Of a stretch of DNA of 33,350 nucleotides, positions 7,777 to 15,248 are shown one piece after another. A model generated the notes under the pieces. It did not search any database. It was not told where the DNA came from and saw only the letters and a list, made by a program, of their open reading frames with translations. This DNA comes from Actinobacteria bacterium HGW-Actinobacteria-6 (GTDB taxonomy: Bacteria; Actinomycetota; Coriobacteriia; Anaerosomatales; Anaerosomataceae), in NCBI GenBank assembly GCA_002841295.1, contig PHEU01000022.1, positions 1-33,350 of the forward strand, written 5' to 3'. Numbering within the stretch: position 1 is the stretch's first letter; every line of letters starts with the position of its first letter. Both the position numbers and the translations under genes were made by a program.

Positions 7777-8163
7777 TCAGGCTCCTTGCGGAAGAAGGGT
7801 GTTCGAGGGTGAGCCGCTGACCGGACCAGGGAGAGAGACAAGCTGCCAGATCCCACGAAGTGTTTCGTCCACCGCTTGCCATTGTCGGCGCTGCTCTGCG
7901 AGCTGCGCGGTGCCTTCGGTCGTGATTCGGTAGTACTTGCGACGGCGGCCCGTGTCAGCCACTTCCCATCGCGCCTCGACATAGCCGAGCCGGCCTAGTC
8001 GGTGCAAAACGGGATAGAGCATTCCGTCCGTCCAATCCAGATGGCCGCCGGACAGCTCCCGGACGCGCTGGAGGATGGCATAGCCGTAGCTGTCCCCCTC
8101 GGCCAGAATCGCGAGGACGATGGGTGTCGACGACGCGGCCGTCAGATCCTTGTTGATTTCCAT
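7777..8163 (-). CDS. PadR-family transcriptional regulator
   Basis: This 128-residue winged-helix repressor has the PadR pattern STPIVLAILAEGDSYGYAIL, WTDGMLYPVLHRLGRLGYVEA and TGRRRKYYRITTEGTAQL in order, followed by a dimerisation helix (about 88-110). AGGTGAG precedes the ATG at 8163. Three bases separate its stop from the GTG of the HAAS membrane protein. The promoter has an inverted repeat laid over the -10/-35 region (8194-8233), which predicts autorepression with release by an unknown effector. It is clearly diverged from the PadR at 1706-2059, so the pairs are not a recent duplication. Confidence 0.93.
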   Translation of the reverse strand: MEINKDLTAASSTPIVLAILAEGDSYGYAILQRVRELSGGHLDWTDGMLYPVLHRLGRLGYVEARWEVADTGRRRKYYRITTEGTAQLAEQRRQWQAVDETLRGIWQLVSLPGPVSGSPSNTLLPQGA

Positions 8164-8193
8164 GACTCACCTACTGTGACATTCAGCGGGGCT

Positions 8194-8233
8194 TACATAG
8201 CAGCACTATACATTGTGGTGCTATGTATGTCGA
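8194..8233 (-). promoter_or_regulatory. PadR promoter with inverted-repeat operator
   Basis: On the minus strand a -35 TCGACA (8233-8228, 5 of 6 to consensus) and a -10 TATAGT (8210-8205, 5 of 6) are separated by exactly 17 bases. Perfect 9-base arms TACATAGCA (8194-8202) and TGCTATGTA (8219-8227) place one half-site in the spacer and one just downstream of the -10. A bound dimer would block polymerase. Confidence 0.7.
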
Positions 8234-8382
8234 GTGACTATCGGCCACTCAAGAACCTCGCCTCGGGGGTGTTTCCGCTGTGCCCAGAGTCCGGCCGCTC
8301 TCCCTCGCCTTTCCTGACCGCTGTGCTACCGTGGCTTTGAGGTCGGCATTGGTCGGCTTCTCGGGGACTACAAGGGGCTTCC

Positions 8383-9264
8383 ATGAAGCGGATTCTGGTC
8401 TCGGCAATCATTATCTGCATCTGCCTGACGCTAGCGGGCTGCGGTACCGCGACGCCGGACGTGACGGGCATGACCATCGCTCAAGCCACCACAACGATCG
8501 AGGCCGCCGGCTTCTCGGTCGGCCAACTCTCGTACGATGAGACCTCCGCCGAGGCAACAGGCACAGTCCTGGCGCAGACGCCGGAGGCCGGCAAGCGCGG
8601 GAAGGCCGGAGCTCCGGTCGACCTGACCATCGCCGGACCGGCGCCTGTTGTCGTGCCTGATCTGCTCGGCATGGAGAAGGGCGCGGCCGAGGCGGTCCTG
8701 ACGAAGGCCGGACTTGTCGTCGGAGACGTGACCGAGAGCTACGACACGTCGGTCTCGGCGGGGAGCGTCGCGACCCAGACACCAGCGCCGGGAACGATGC
8801 TCGAACGCGGTCTTGGCGTCGCGATCATCGTAAGCAAAGGCCCGGAGCCCGTTGCGATTCCTGCCGTAGTGGGCAAGCCTGAGGCCGAGGCCCGCACGCT
8901 TCTCGAGACGGCCGGCTTCAAAGTGAAGGTCGAAGCCAAGGACGATGCCGCCGACAAGGGCACCGTCATCGCGATCGACCCCAAAGACAAGACCGCCGTC
9001 CCGGGGACGACGGTCGTTATCTCGGTATCAACGGGCGTCGATATAGTGACGGTGCCCAAAGTGACCGGCATGTATCCGGATGACGCAGCCGCAAAGCTGC
9101 GCGCCGCCGGTCTCACCGTGAAAGAAGTCTACATTCACGGGCCGCTCGACTCCGACGCGTTCAAAGAATTCATCGGGCAGGTGTATCGCCAGACGCCCAA
9201 AGCCGGCTCGCTCGTCCCCAGGGGCACGATGGTCGAGATTCGCTCCTGGTGGGAAGCGGGCTAG
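8383..9264 (+). CDS. Lipoprotein with four PASTA domains
   Basis: This 293-residue protein starts with a lipoprotein signal peptide (residues 1-19) and lipobox LAGC, so Cys20 should be lipidated. Four PASTA domains follow at about 24-86, 89-153, 157-217 and 222-290, each with the TP-x-PG or D-P-K-D turn and the alternating beta pattern. PASTA domains bind muropeptides or lipid II and are normally found on Ser/Thr kinases of the PknB type or on high-molecular-weight penicillin-binding proteins. Here they sit on a lipid anchor with no enzyme domain, so the protein could sense, sequester or scaffold peptidoglycan. AAGGGG precedes the ATG. It converges on the DUF805 gene with 8 bases between, and no kinase gene is near. 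Confidence 0.9.
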   Translation: MKRILVSAIIICICLTLAGCGTATPDVTGMTIAQATTTIEAAGFSVGQLSYDETSAEATGTVLAQTPEAGKRGKAGAPVDLTIAGPAPVVVPDLLGMEKGAAEAVLTKAGLVVGDVTESYDTSVSAGSVATQTPAPGTMLERGLGVAIIVSKGPEPVAIPAVVGKPEAEARTLLETAGFKVKVEAKDDAADKGTVIAIDPKDKTAVPGTTVVISVSTGVDIVTVPKVTGMYPDDAAAKLRAAGLTVKEVYIHGPLDSDAFKEFIGQVYRQTPKAGSLVPRGTMVEIRSWWEAG

Positions 9265-9272
9265 GCCGAGCG

Positions 9273-10154
9273 CTACAGCGGATCGCTTGAGGTAACACCC
9301 ACGTCCGAGACGTGACCCGTCCATGCACGCGAATCCCAGTAGCGCAGCTCGTGGCGACCGGTTGGGTCCGCAAGCCACCCTGCGGGGATCGCTTGCGCGG
9401 CGACGTACGCTGGCCGAGCGCCGGGGCTGTACTGGTTCTCGCCGTTGCTGTTTTGCAGCAAGAAGACCAGCAAGATGATCGAGCCAACCGCTGGGACAAG
9501 CGAGATGAAGTACCAGCCGCCGCTCCGACCGGTGTCGTGAAGCCGGCGCACCGTGATCGCGATCGAGGGCAAGAGCACCGCGAGACTGTAGAGCGGGTAT
9601 GCGAAGCTCAGGTTGTAGAGCCAGCCAAGCACATATGTGCCGAGGTAACGATCAATAACCGGCAAGGCCATGATCAAGTACAGCACGAAGTTCACAATCG
9701 CGAAGCTCCAGAACTCGTGGAGGTCTGCTCGGCCCGAGAACGTGGCGTACTGCTTGAAGGCCTTACGATAGTCGACGCACCACGCCGCCTTGCAGCGGAT
9801 GATTGCCATCGTCGCGACGACAACAATGGCGATCGAGAGGATGATCTCGACGGCTCTGGCGATGTCCCACCAGCCCGCCTCATACATGGGGAGTGGGCCG
9901 AAATAGAGCACGACCAGCAGTCCCACGAGCACACCCGCAAGCACACCCGCACCACCCTTTGGCTTTGCTGGCGCTGCGGCGTACACGGGCGCGGGTGCCA
10001 CGTACGCAGGGGCGACGTATGCGGGCGCAGGTGTGGGTATGCCCTGCGCTTCAACCGGAGCTGCAACCGCCGCGCTCCCAACCTTTGATCCACATCCCGC
10101 ACAGAAGCTGTCGCTCGCGGCATGTTCGCCGCCACACGTTTGGCAGTACGGCAT
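9273..10154 (-). CDS. Zinc-ribbon/DUF805/DUF2510 membrane protein
   Basis: This 293-residue protein begins with a double-CxxC zinc ribbon (YCQTCGG...FCAGCGS, residues 3-24). A Pro/Ala/Val-rich linker of about 40 residues follows, then a membrane domain of the DUF805 type with its RRLHDTGRSGGWYF signature. A DUF2510 module (PAGWLADPTGRHELRYWDSR...) closes the protein. DUF805 proteins are small polytopic membrane proteins of unknown function; DUF2510 is a short Trp-rich module common in Actinobacteria. AAGGGGACATC precedes the ATG. It lies 46 bases downstream of another zinc-ribbon/DUF2510 gene and may share its transcript. The DUF2510 segment is nearly the same in both proteins but is at the C-terminus here and near the N-terminus there. 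Confidence 0.87.
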   Translation of the reverse strand: MPYCQTCGGEHAASDSFCAGCGSKVGSAAVAAPVEAQGIPTPAPAYVAPAYVAPAPVYAAAPAKPKGGAGVLAGVLVGLLVVLYFGPLPMYEAGWWDIARAVEIILSIAIVVVATMAIIRCKAAWCVDYRKAFKQYATFSGRADLHEFWSFAIVNFVLYLIMALPVIDRYLGTYVLGWLYNLSFAYPLYSLAVLLPSIAITVRRLHDTGRSGGWYFISLVPAVGSIILLVFLLQNSNGENQYSPGARPAYVAAQAIPAGWLADPTGRHELRYWDSRAWTGHVSDVGVTSSDPL

Positions 10155-10200
10155 GATGTCCCCTTCGTTCTGTGGTCAGTGCGATCAAAGGCTTCTAGAC

Positions 10201-10869
10201 CTACTGCTCCCCGGTTGAAACGGTCATCGCGCTGACGCCGTCACGGGTGAATTGGACCGTGCCAGACAACGGCTCTGGCCCCTGAATGGTTTCGTAGAAG
10301 TAGAGCGGGTCAACCGACTCCTCGCCATCCACAACAACCATTCCGACCTCGTCCGGCCACAGTTCATAGCGCCTGCTTGAGTGATCGGCATCGTAGAACA
10401 CGTAATTCCCGCTGAAACCGCTTGCCTCATTGTCATAGACGATGTCTAGAACCGCCGTTGTGCCGTCTCTCGGAGCCCTACGCATCAGCTTCTCATCACT
10501 GCTGAGCGAATTGCCCGGCGTGCCGTTTCTCCACACTGAGAGCCCGCCGAGCGAGAGCGCGAGGACTGCAACGATGACAACAACCGCAACGATTAGCAGT
10601 CTCTGCACCCGAGAAATCCGAATCGTCGGCACGACTTCGACGGATTGCGGTTGCACCGCTGCCTGCGGTTCCGCCTCGAGTGAGGCAACTCCGGCGTCGG
10701 AGACGTGGTTCGTCCACTCTCGGGAATCCCAGTAGCGAAGCTCATGGCGACCGGTTGGATCGGCGAGCCACGCGGCGGGAGCCGTCTCGGCTACAACACC
10801 AGCGCCGCACTTCGGGCAGAAGCCCGAGCCCTCGGCATGCTCCTCGCCACACGATTGGCAACCCGGCAT
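10201..10869 (-). CDS. Zinc-ribbon/DUF2510 single-span protein
   Basis: This 222-residue protein has a zinc ribbon (CQSCGE...FCPKCGA, residues 4-23), a DUF2510 module directly after it (PAAWLADPTGRHELRYWDSREWTNHVSD, about 33-62), a variable linker, one membrane helix (about 90-112) and an extracytoplasmic domain of about 110 residues that I do not recognise. The start is ATG 10869 with GAGGGGG upstream; a longer reading to 10914 adds 15 residues without support. It sits upstream of the DUF805 gene on the same strand. The intracellular zinc ribbon and DUF2510 with an outside domain suggest a sensor or assembly factor, but there is no direct evidence. Confidence 0.83.
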   Translation of the reverse strand: MPGCQSCGEEHAEGSGFCPKCGAGVVAETAPAAWLADPTGRHELRYWDSREWTNHVSDAGVASLEAEPQAAVQPQSVEVVPTIRISRVQRLLIVAVVVIVAVLALSLGGLSVWRNGTPGNSLSSDEKLMRRAPRDGTTAVLDIVYDNEASGFSGNYVFYDADHSSRRYELWPDEVGMVVVDGEESVDPLYFYETIQGPEPLSGTVQFTRDGVSAMTVSTGEQ

Positions 10870-10995
10870 TGCGACCCCCTCTTTGCGCGTACAGCCGCCG
10901 CGTGCCCGCCGCACCTGCGACTCAGCTGCATTAATCTACCTGTGCCGAGAATACCGTTGCCGGGCCTCGGTGTCTGCAGGCAATTTCAGGCGCGC

Positions 10996-11415
10996 CTAGG
11001 CGCGAAGCATGGTGACGGTTGCATGCATGCCGAGGACTGCCCACAGCAAGACAGCGTCCACCAGCAGCGGAACGATTGCCCAGCCCGAGATCCAGATGAC
11101 CTGCAGGCCGACGGACGCCACGGCACCGGCGACGACGAGCCACGGGAACCATTGCGCCGGCACGAGCCAGCCGATGAGTGCGGCGGCGGCGAGCAGGAAG
11201 CACGTGGCCGCTGCGATGCCGAGGAGCGGCGTGAACGTTTCGCGGAGGCTGCTGCCCGCAGGGAGCAAACCGTGTGTGTCGGTGAAGAACGGCCACAAGA
11301 TGCCGCCACCGGTCCACCATGGTGGCGGGGCTTGTCCGGCAGCTGCCGGCACTAGGGCGGACAGGTTGACCTGCGCGCCAATCAGCAAGAGCACTATCGC
11401 GACTACCTTATTCAT
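10996..11415 (-). CDS. Small four-helix membrane protein under TetR control
   Basis: I do not recognise this 139-residue protein. It has hydrophobic segments at about residues 3-26, 63-84, 88-107 and 112-135, so four membrane helices, with a Pro/Trp-rich loop between the first two. The start is ATG 11415 with AAGGAG 8 bases upstream; a longer reading to 11538 would run through the operator. The operator GGAAACT-N12-AGTTTCC at 11439-11464 lies just upstream and is the same site found twice before the TetR gene. It should therefore be repressed by that TetR protein. Small four-helix proteins under TetR control often concern efflux or membrane stress, but no transporter signature is present. Confidence 0.7.
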   Translation of the reverse strand: MNKVVAIVLLLIGAQVNLSALVPAAAGQAPPPWWTGGGILWPFFTDTHGLLPAGSSLRETFTPLLGIAAATCFLLAAAALIGWLVPAQWFPWLVVAGAVASVGLQVIWISGWAIVPLLVDAVLLWAVLGMHATVTMLRA

Positions 11416-11438
11416 GACACTCACTCCTTGATCGGTGT

Positions 11439-11464
11439 GGAAACTCAGACTGGTTGGAGTTTCC
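11439..11464. promoter_or_regulatory. TetR operator 1, before the four-helix membrane protein
   Basis: GGAAACT at 11439-11445 and AGTTTCC at 11458-11464 form a perfect 7-base inverted repeat around a 12-base spacer. It lies 24 bases before the ATG at 11415, over the expected promoter. The same arms and spacing occur at 12068-12093 (one mismatch in the first arm) and 12099-12124. Confidence 0.8.
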
Positions 11465-11479
11465 AATGGGCCTGACAAA

Positions 11480-11499
11480 GGCCGCGCCTGAACGCGGCC
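11480..11499 (-). terminator. Intrinsic terminator of the TetR gene
   Basis: GGCCGCG (11480-11486) pairs with CGCGGCC (11493-11499) around a 6-base loop. On the minus strand it comes 7 bases after the TetR stop and is followed by TTTGTC, a short T-run. It would separate TetR transcription from the membrane protein gene downstream. Confidence 0.6.
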
Positions 11500-11506
11500 G
11501 TGCTTC

Positions 11507-12046
11507 CTAACTAACGAACCTACCGATACGCTCCGCAAGCTCCTCGTCGCGGTCGTACGCCGGATCTGCGTTCACCATCAGAAGGTACTCGACCACCATC
11601 GCGGCAATCATCTTCTCCACCAGCGCGGCATCCCCACTCCTGAACTCACCCGCGTCCATCCCGACCTGCACGAGCTCGCGGAGCAGGTCGCCCGTCGCCT
11701 TAGTGAATGCATCCGCCGCGATCTCGTACTCGTGCAACCACTCATCTTCAGCCGTCTCGGCAATGTGAGCACGGCCCATCGCAAGCACGGATCGCACCGC
11801 TGCCTCCATTCGCGCCGCGCACGTTGGCAGCTTGGCGACCTCGGCGGCCAGGCGCTTCTTCTCAGCCGATGCCTGCCGAGCGACGATGTGCGCGTAGATG
11901 TCACGCTTGCCGTCGAAGTGCACGTAGATGGTCTTCTTCGAAATCCTAAGCTCACGCGCGAGGTCGTCGAGATTCGCCTTGTCGTAGCCGACGGCGCGGA
12001 CTTGGCGCTCAAAGGCATCGATGACCTGGTGCTGTGTGGCGTTCAT
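11507..12046 (-). CDS. TetR/AcrR-family transcriptional regulator
   Basis: This 179-residue repressor has an N-terminal helix-turn-helix (about 5-50) with the family pattern VGYDKANLDDLARELRISKK and TIYVHFDGKRDIYAHIV. An all-helical ligand-binding and dimer domain follows. The start ATG 12046 lies 22 bases from operator 2. Two operators overlap its promoter (12068-12093 and 12099-12124) and one lies before the divergently regulated membrane gene at 11415. It is therefore very likely autoregulated and controls that gene. The upstream neighbour (12112-12591) ends inside operator 3. The ligand is unknown. Confidence 0.93.
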   Translation of the reverse strand: MNATQHQVIDAFERQVRAVGYDKANLDDLARELRISKKTIYVHFDGKRDIYAHIVARQASAEKKRLAAEVAKLPTCAARMEAAVRSVLAMGRAHIAETAEDEWLHEYEIAADAFTKATGDLLRELVQVGMDAGEFRSGDAALVEKMIAAMVVEYLLMVNADPAYDRDEELAERIGRFVS

Positions 12047-12067
12047 GCGACTGTCCCGCTTCCGCTT

Positions 12068-12093
12068 AGAAACTCGTTACTCACACAGTTTCC
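12068..12093. promoter_or_regulatory. TetR operator 2, at the TetR promoter
   Basis: Arms AGAAACT (12068-12074) and AGTTTCC (12087-12093) flank a 12-base spacer. The right arm covers the predicted -10 region of the TetR promoter (12092-12087 on the minus strand). Its start is 31 bases from the start of operator 3. Confidence 0.78.
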
Positions 12094-12098
12094 TACGC

Positions 12099-12124
12099 GG
12101 AAACTCGTGTGTCAAGCAGTTTCC
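12099..12124. promoter_or_regulatory. TetR operator 3 with the TetR -35 box
   Basis: Perfect arms GGAAACT (12099-12105) and AGTTTCC (12118-12124) flank a 12-base spacer. On the minus strand the spacer holds TTGACA (12115-12110), the consensus -35 box, so binding would block the TetR promoter. The site overlaps the last codons and stop of the gene ending at 12112. Confidence 0.8.
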
Positions 12125-12591
12125 GTCGAAGAGGTCTCTTGCGAGCGGAGAATTCCGGAAATCGAGTCGGCTGATGCGATGCCCATCAGCAGTAGAAGTA
12201 CAGACGACTCGGCCGCATAGAGCGCTGGGGCGGCAAGCAAGTAGATAGAGGTGTCCAATCCGTCGAACCAGCCGTTCGCACCACCGAATACCAACGTGAA
12301 GACGAGGATTACCCACTCCGCAATCATGACTCGCGCAAGGTTCCGTGCAATGCCAAGCCAGCGCTCATCCACGCCGCGCCACCGCCGAGAGAGGCGGGTC
12401 ACCACGAGCACGAGCACCGGGGCCAGGTCGAAGGCTGGTACGAATGCAAAGAGGAGGATCACTGTGCTCAGCTCCAGGAAGAGCATCGCAGGGACCACGC
12501 CCAGGAACATCGCCAACGCAAGCTTCGGCCAACGTGGTTCAATCCGGATGCGATCCGTGACCACTAGTCTATCCACCCCGATCGCGTTCAT
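12112..12591 (-). CDS. Hypothetical membrane protein, four helices
   Basis: I do not recognise this 159-residue protein. It has hydrophobic segments at about 24-45, 48-66, 92-112 and 120-142. The ATG at 12591 follows GGGGGAG at a distance of 5 bases; a longer reading to 12756 adds 55 residues of no clear character. It is transcribed away from the radical SAM operon, sharing a 217-base divergent promoter region. Its stop lies inside TetR operator 3, and read-through into the TetR gene is possible because no terminator separates them. Confidence 0.62.
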   Translation of the reverse strand: MNAIGVDRLVVTDRIRIEPRWPKLALAMFLGVVPAMLFLELSTVILLFAFVPAFDLAPVLVLVVTRLSRRWRGVDERWLGIARNLARVMIAEWVILVFTLVFGGANGWFDGLDTSIYLLAAPALYAAESSVLLLLMGIASADSISGILRSQETSSTETA

Positions 12592-12808
12592 GTTCGCTCC
12601 CCCCTCAAGAACATGGTCCCTGGTTACAGAAGACCACGCACGCACGGACGGCGCAGCACCAGTTCTTAGGGTGGCTGCGCTTCCTGGCGCAAGAGGAGCG
12701 CAGCGCACCTTTACCCTCGGCCATATCGTCGCTACTGTTGAGCAGGGAAACACCACCCATTCGCGACATCTCGCGCCCCGTCCGGCTCACACCACGAGAG
12801 TGGGTTGC

Positions 12809-14176
12809 ATGCTCAGGGATTACATCTTCCACGACGCTACCAGGAGCTTCTGCAGTAAGTGCCAGCACCTGTGCGACGCGAAGATCATCATCAAGAACGG
12901 CAGCGCTTACCTTCTCAAGAACTGCCTGACCCATGGCGAAGAGCTGGAGCTCTTTGAAGAGGACGCAAGTTACCTCTTCGAGAAGCACCGCTACGACAAG
13001 CCCGGCAACAAGATCAAGACCGAGACCGCCATCAAGGACGGCTGCCCGCAGGACTGCGGCCTGTGCCCGGACCACGAGCAGCACACCTGTATCGGCCTGA
13101 TCGAAGTCACCCGGCGCTGCGATCTTGCCTGCCCGGTCTGCTACGCCAGCTCCGGCGACGGCGAGCACCTGCCGCTCGACCAGATCGAGCGCATGATGGA
13201 CTTCTATAAGGCACGCGAAGGCGGCAAGGCCGAAATCCTCCAGATCAGCGGTGGCGAGCCCACCACGCATCCTGAGATCGAAGCGATCCTCAAGCTGGCC
13301 AAGCGCAAGCGCTTCAAGTACGTGATGCTCAACACGAACGGCCTCCGGCTTGCCGAGGACACGCAGTTCGCGGCGTTCCTCAAGTCGCTCACACCTGGCT
13401 TTGAGGTCTACCTGCAGTTCGACGGTCTGAGCGACAAGGTCTATCAGAAGCTACGGGGCCGCAAGCTCCTCGACATCAAACGCGCCGCAATCGGCAATCT
13501 CCAGGCTGCCGAGGTGCCCATCACGCTCGTGGCGACGATCACCCGGGGCGTCAACGACGGCCAGGTTGGCGAGATCACCGAGTTCGGCATGCAGAGCGAC
13601 TACATCCGAGGCGTGAACTTTCAGCCCGTCGCCTTCTTTGGCCGAGGCACGCAGGAAAGCCTGAAGAACCGCGTGACCCTCTCGGGAATACGGCGCGATA
13701 TCGAACTTCAGACAGGCGGCGTCTTCAAGCGGGAGGACATCGTTCCGCTGCCGTGCAATGTGGACCGGGTCGCCGTCACCTACGCGATCAAGAACGGCGA
13801 CGGTTACGTGCCCATCACGAGCAAGATCAAGGTCGGCAACTACGTCGAGCTCATCGACAACACCATGGATTTCCGTGCCGAGGATGTCGTCAAGAACGCC
13901 ATCACGAAGTCGATCACCAAAGGTGCCGTCTGCGACTGTCTCAAGCTGAAGAACGACATCACGTCGCTGCTTCCCACCGACTACCTGAAGTGGACCCCTC
14001 GTCAGCGGGCGGACTTCATCGACAAGAACACATTCCGGATTACCATCTCGTCGTTCATCGACATGTACAACTACGACGCGAAGTCCATCAAGAAGGAGTG
14101 CGTGCACGTCATCACGCCCGACCTGAAGCGGATTCCCTTCTCGGCGTACAACATGCTGCACCGGAGCCAGACGTGA
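12809..14176 (+). CDS. Tes-like radical SAM protein (MJ0619 family)
   Basis: This 455-residue radical SAM enzyme resembles the archaeal tetraether lipid synthase and its bacterial relatives, which join lipid tails by C-C coupling. An N-terminal rubredoxin-like site is seen as FCSKCQHLC (Cys15, 18, 22) with Cys39 in NCLTHG. A second group is Cys79, 83, 86 and 94 (GCPQDCGLCPDHE). The SAM cluster is CDLACPVC (Cys104, 108, 111), followed by SGGEPT (148-152). A C-terminal group is Cys316, 375, 377 and 431, near IDMYNYDAKSIKKECVH and IPFSAYNM. In archaeal Tes the latter segment has PFC where this has PFS. It heads an operon whose next gene overlaps it as GTGA. The start ATG 12809 has only weak GAGAG upstream; GTG 12800 is possible. 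Whether it couples tails or makes another lipid change is inference. Confidence 0.82.
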   Translation: MLRDYIFHDATRSFCSKCQHLCDAKIIIKNGSAYLLKNCLTHGEELELFEEDASYLFEKHRYDKPGNKIKTETAIKDGCPQDCGLCPDHEQHTCIGLIEVTRRCDLACPVCYASSGDGEHLPLDQIERMMDFYKAREGGKAEILQISGGEPTTHPEIEAILKLAKRKRFKYVMLNTNGLRLAEDTQFAAFLKSLTPGFEVYLQFDGLSDKVYQKLRGRKLLDIKRAAIGNLQAAEVPITLVATITRGVNDGQVGEITEFGMQSDYIRGVNFQPVAFFGRGTQESLKNRVTLSGIRRDIELQTGGVFKREDIVPLPCNVDRVAVTYAIKNGDGYVPITSKIKVGNYVELIDNTMDFRAEDVVKNAITKSITKGAVCDCLKLKNDITSLLPTDYLKWTPRQRADFIDKNTFRITISSFIDMYNYDAKSIKKECVHVITPDLKRIPFSAYNMLHRSQT

Positions 14177-14805
14177 ACCTGCTCGACACGCTCAAGAACT
14201 CGCCGCTCCTGTCACAACCGCCGCTGGCGATTGTGGCCAACGTTGTGATGTTTCTCGCCTTCGTGCTGGTAGCTGCTGCGGTCATAGCCGACTTCAAGGC
14301 GTACCACCACCAGGACAAAGAGGTCGCGAAGAGCGACCGTAGCTTCGTGGAGACCGGCAGCATGACGGCGTTCTTCGTCGCCTACTACGTTGTGCTCAAG
14401 CTGCAGCTGGGCGTGTTCGTTGCGTCCGATGCGCTGCGGCAAGTGATGATCATCGCGGGCCTCATCGTGGTTGTGGTCGGCGCCGTGTTCAACGTCTGGG
14501 GCCGAGCAGTGCTCAAGTCGCGATGGGCCAACCAGATCAAGATCTACGAGGATCACACGCTCGCGACGACCGGTCCGTACGCCATCGTGCGTCATCCGCT
14601 GTATGCTTCGCTCATCTGGATGTGCGTGGGTGGCTCGATGGTCTACTCGAATGTGCTGTCGCTCGTGCTCACGTTCAGCGTGTTCGTCCCGATGATGTAC
14701 GTCCGGGGCAAGAAGGAAGATGCGCTTTTGCTCGAGGTGTTCGGCGAGCAGTTCGTGCAGTACCGGGCCAAGACCGGGATGTTCTTCCCGAGAGTATGGG
14801 GGTAG
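14173..14805 (+). CDS. Isoprenylcysteine methyltransferase-like membrane protein
   Basis: This 210-residue integral membrane protein starts at GTG 14173, overlapping the radical SAM stop by 4 bases (GTGA). It has about five hydrophobic segments. The C-terminal half carries the methyltransferase signature TTGPYAIVRHPLYAS (about 132-146, with Arg140-His141-Pro142) and the EDALLLEVFGEQFVQY segment (about 182-197) typical of the Icmt/PEMT fold, in which the methyl donor SAM binds near the inner membrane face. Bacterial members of this fold methylate lipids or small hydrophobic molecules, or carry out unknown steps. Its overlap with a Tes-like enzyme and an Lgt-like enzyme suggests a lipid substrate. 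The N-terminal 60 residues with a HHQDKE loop are unlike standard Icmt. Confidence 0.83.
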   Translation: MNLLDTLKNSPLLSQPPLAIVANVVMFLAFVLVAAAVIADFKAYHHQDKEVAKSDRSFVETGSMTAFFVAYYVVLKLQLGVFVASDALRQVMIIAGLIVVVVGAVFNVWGRAVLKSRWANQIKIYEDHTLATTGPYAIVRHPLYASLIWMCVGGSMVYSNVLSLVLTFSVFVPMMYVRGKKEDALLLEVFGEQFVQYRAKTGMFFPRVWG

Positions 14806-14807
14806 TC

Positions 14808-15248
14808 GTGGCGAACGTGACCATCCAACGCAACGCGTTTCTGTTCTGCCGGTATTCGGTGGCGCTCATGGTATGGGGTGCGCTCTTCTTCGAGGGTCCG
14901 CGCGCGTATCTGCTCGGCGCGGTGTTCGTCATCATGGCGCTCTCGGCGATCCTGACTGTCCAGTGGGCGCCGATGGTTTGGATCTACACGAAGACCGCGG
15001 GCCGCTTCATCGCATCGAAAGACGTGGTCCTCGACATCAAGGCGATGCGCGTGGCACATGGCCTCGGCGCTGTGCTGGCGCTTGTGTGCCTGTCGCTCGT
15101 GCTACACGACAAGCCGTATGCCGTCTACGTCGTCGCCGCGTTCGCGGCCCTCAAGACCGCAAGCGCGCTTGGTGCATGTCCGGCCTACAAGATCTACGGA
15201 TGCCTCACCAAGGGTGGCGGCTGCTGCGCGATAACGGGCAAGCGGTGA
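14808..15248 (+). CDS. Small membrane protein, DUF4395-like
   Basis: This protein of about 146 residues has four hydrophobic segments (about 12-28, 35-52, 82-99 and 105-122) and a Cys-bearing tail: GACPAYKIYGC (Cys124, Cys132) and GGGCC (Cys139, Cys140). The pattern of four helices with a C-terminal C...Y..GC resembles DUF4395, a family of unknown function; I am moderately sure of the assignment. I take GTG 14808 as the start because GGGGGT precedes it, but ATG 14796, which overlaps the previous gene, is in frame and possible. The stop overlaps the next gene as GTGA. Its tail could pass electrons or bind a metal for the radical SAM enzyme, or form disulfides, but this is speculative. Confidence 0.68.
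   Translation: MANVTIQRNAFLFCRYSVALMVWGALFFEGPRAYLLGAVFVIMALSAILTVQWAPMVWIYTKTAGRFIASKDVVLDIKAMRVAHGLGAVLALVCLSLVLHDKPYAVYVVAAFAALKTASALGACPAYKIYGCLTKGGGCCAITGKR

Noticed and set aside
12251-12808. 186-codon upstream extension of the radical SAM frame
   Set aside because: It is rich in Arg, Ser and Thr, lies antisense to the gene at 12112-12591, and family similarity starts only at ATG 12809.
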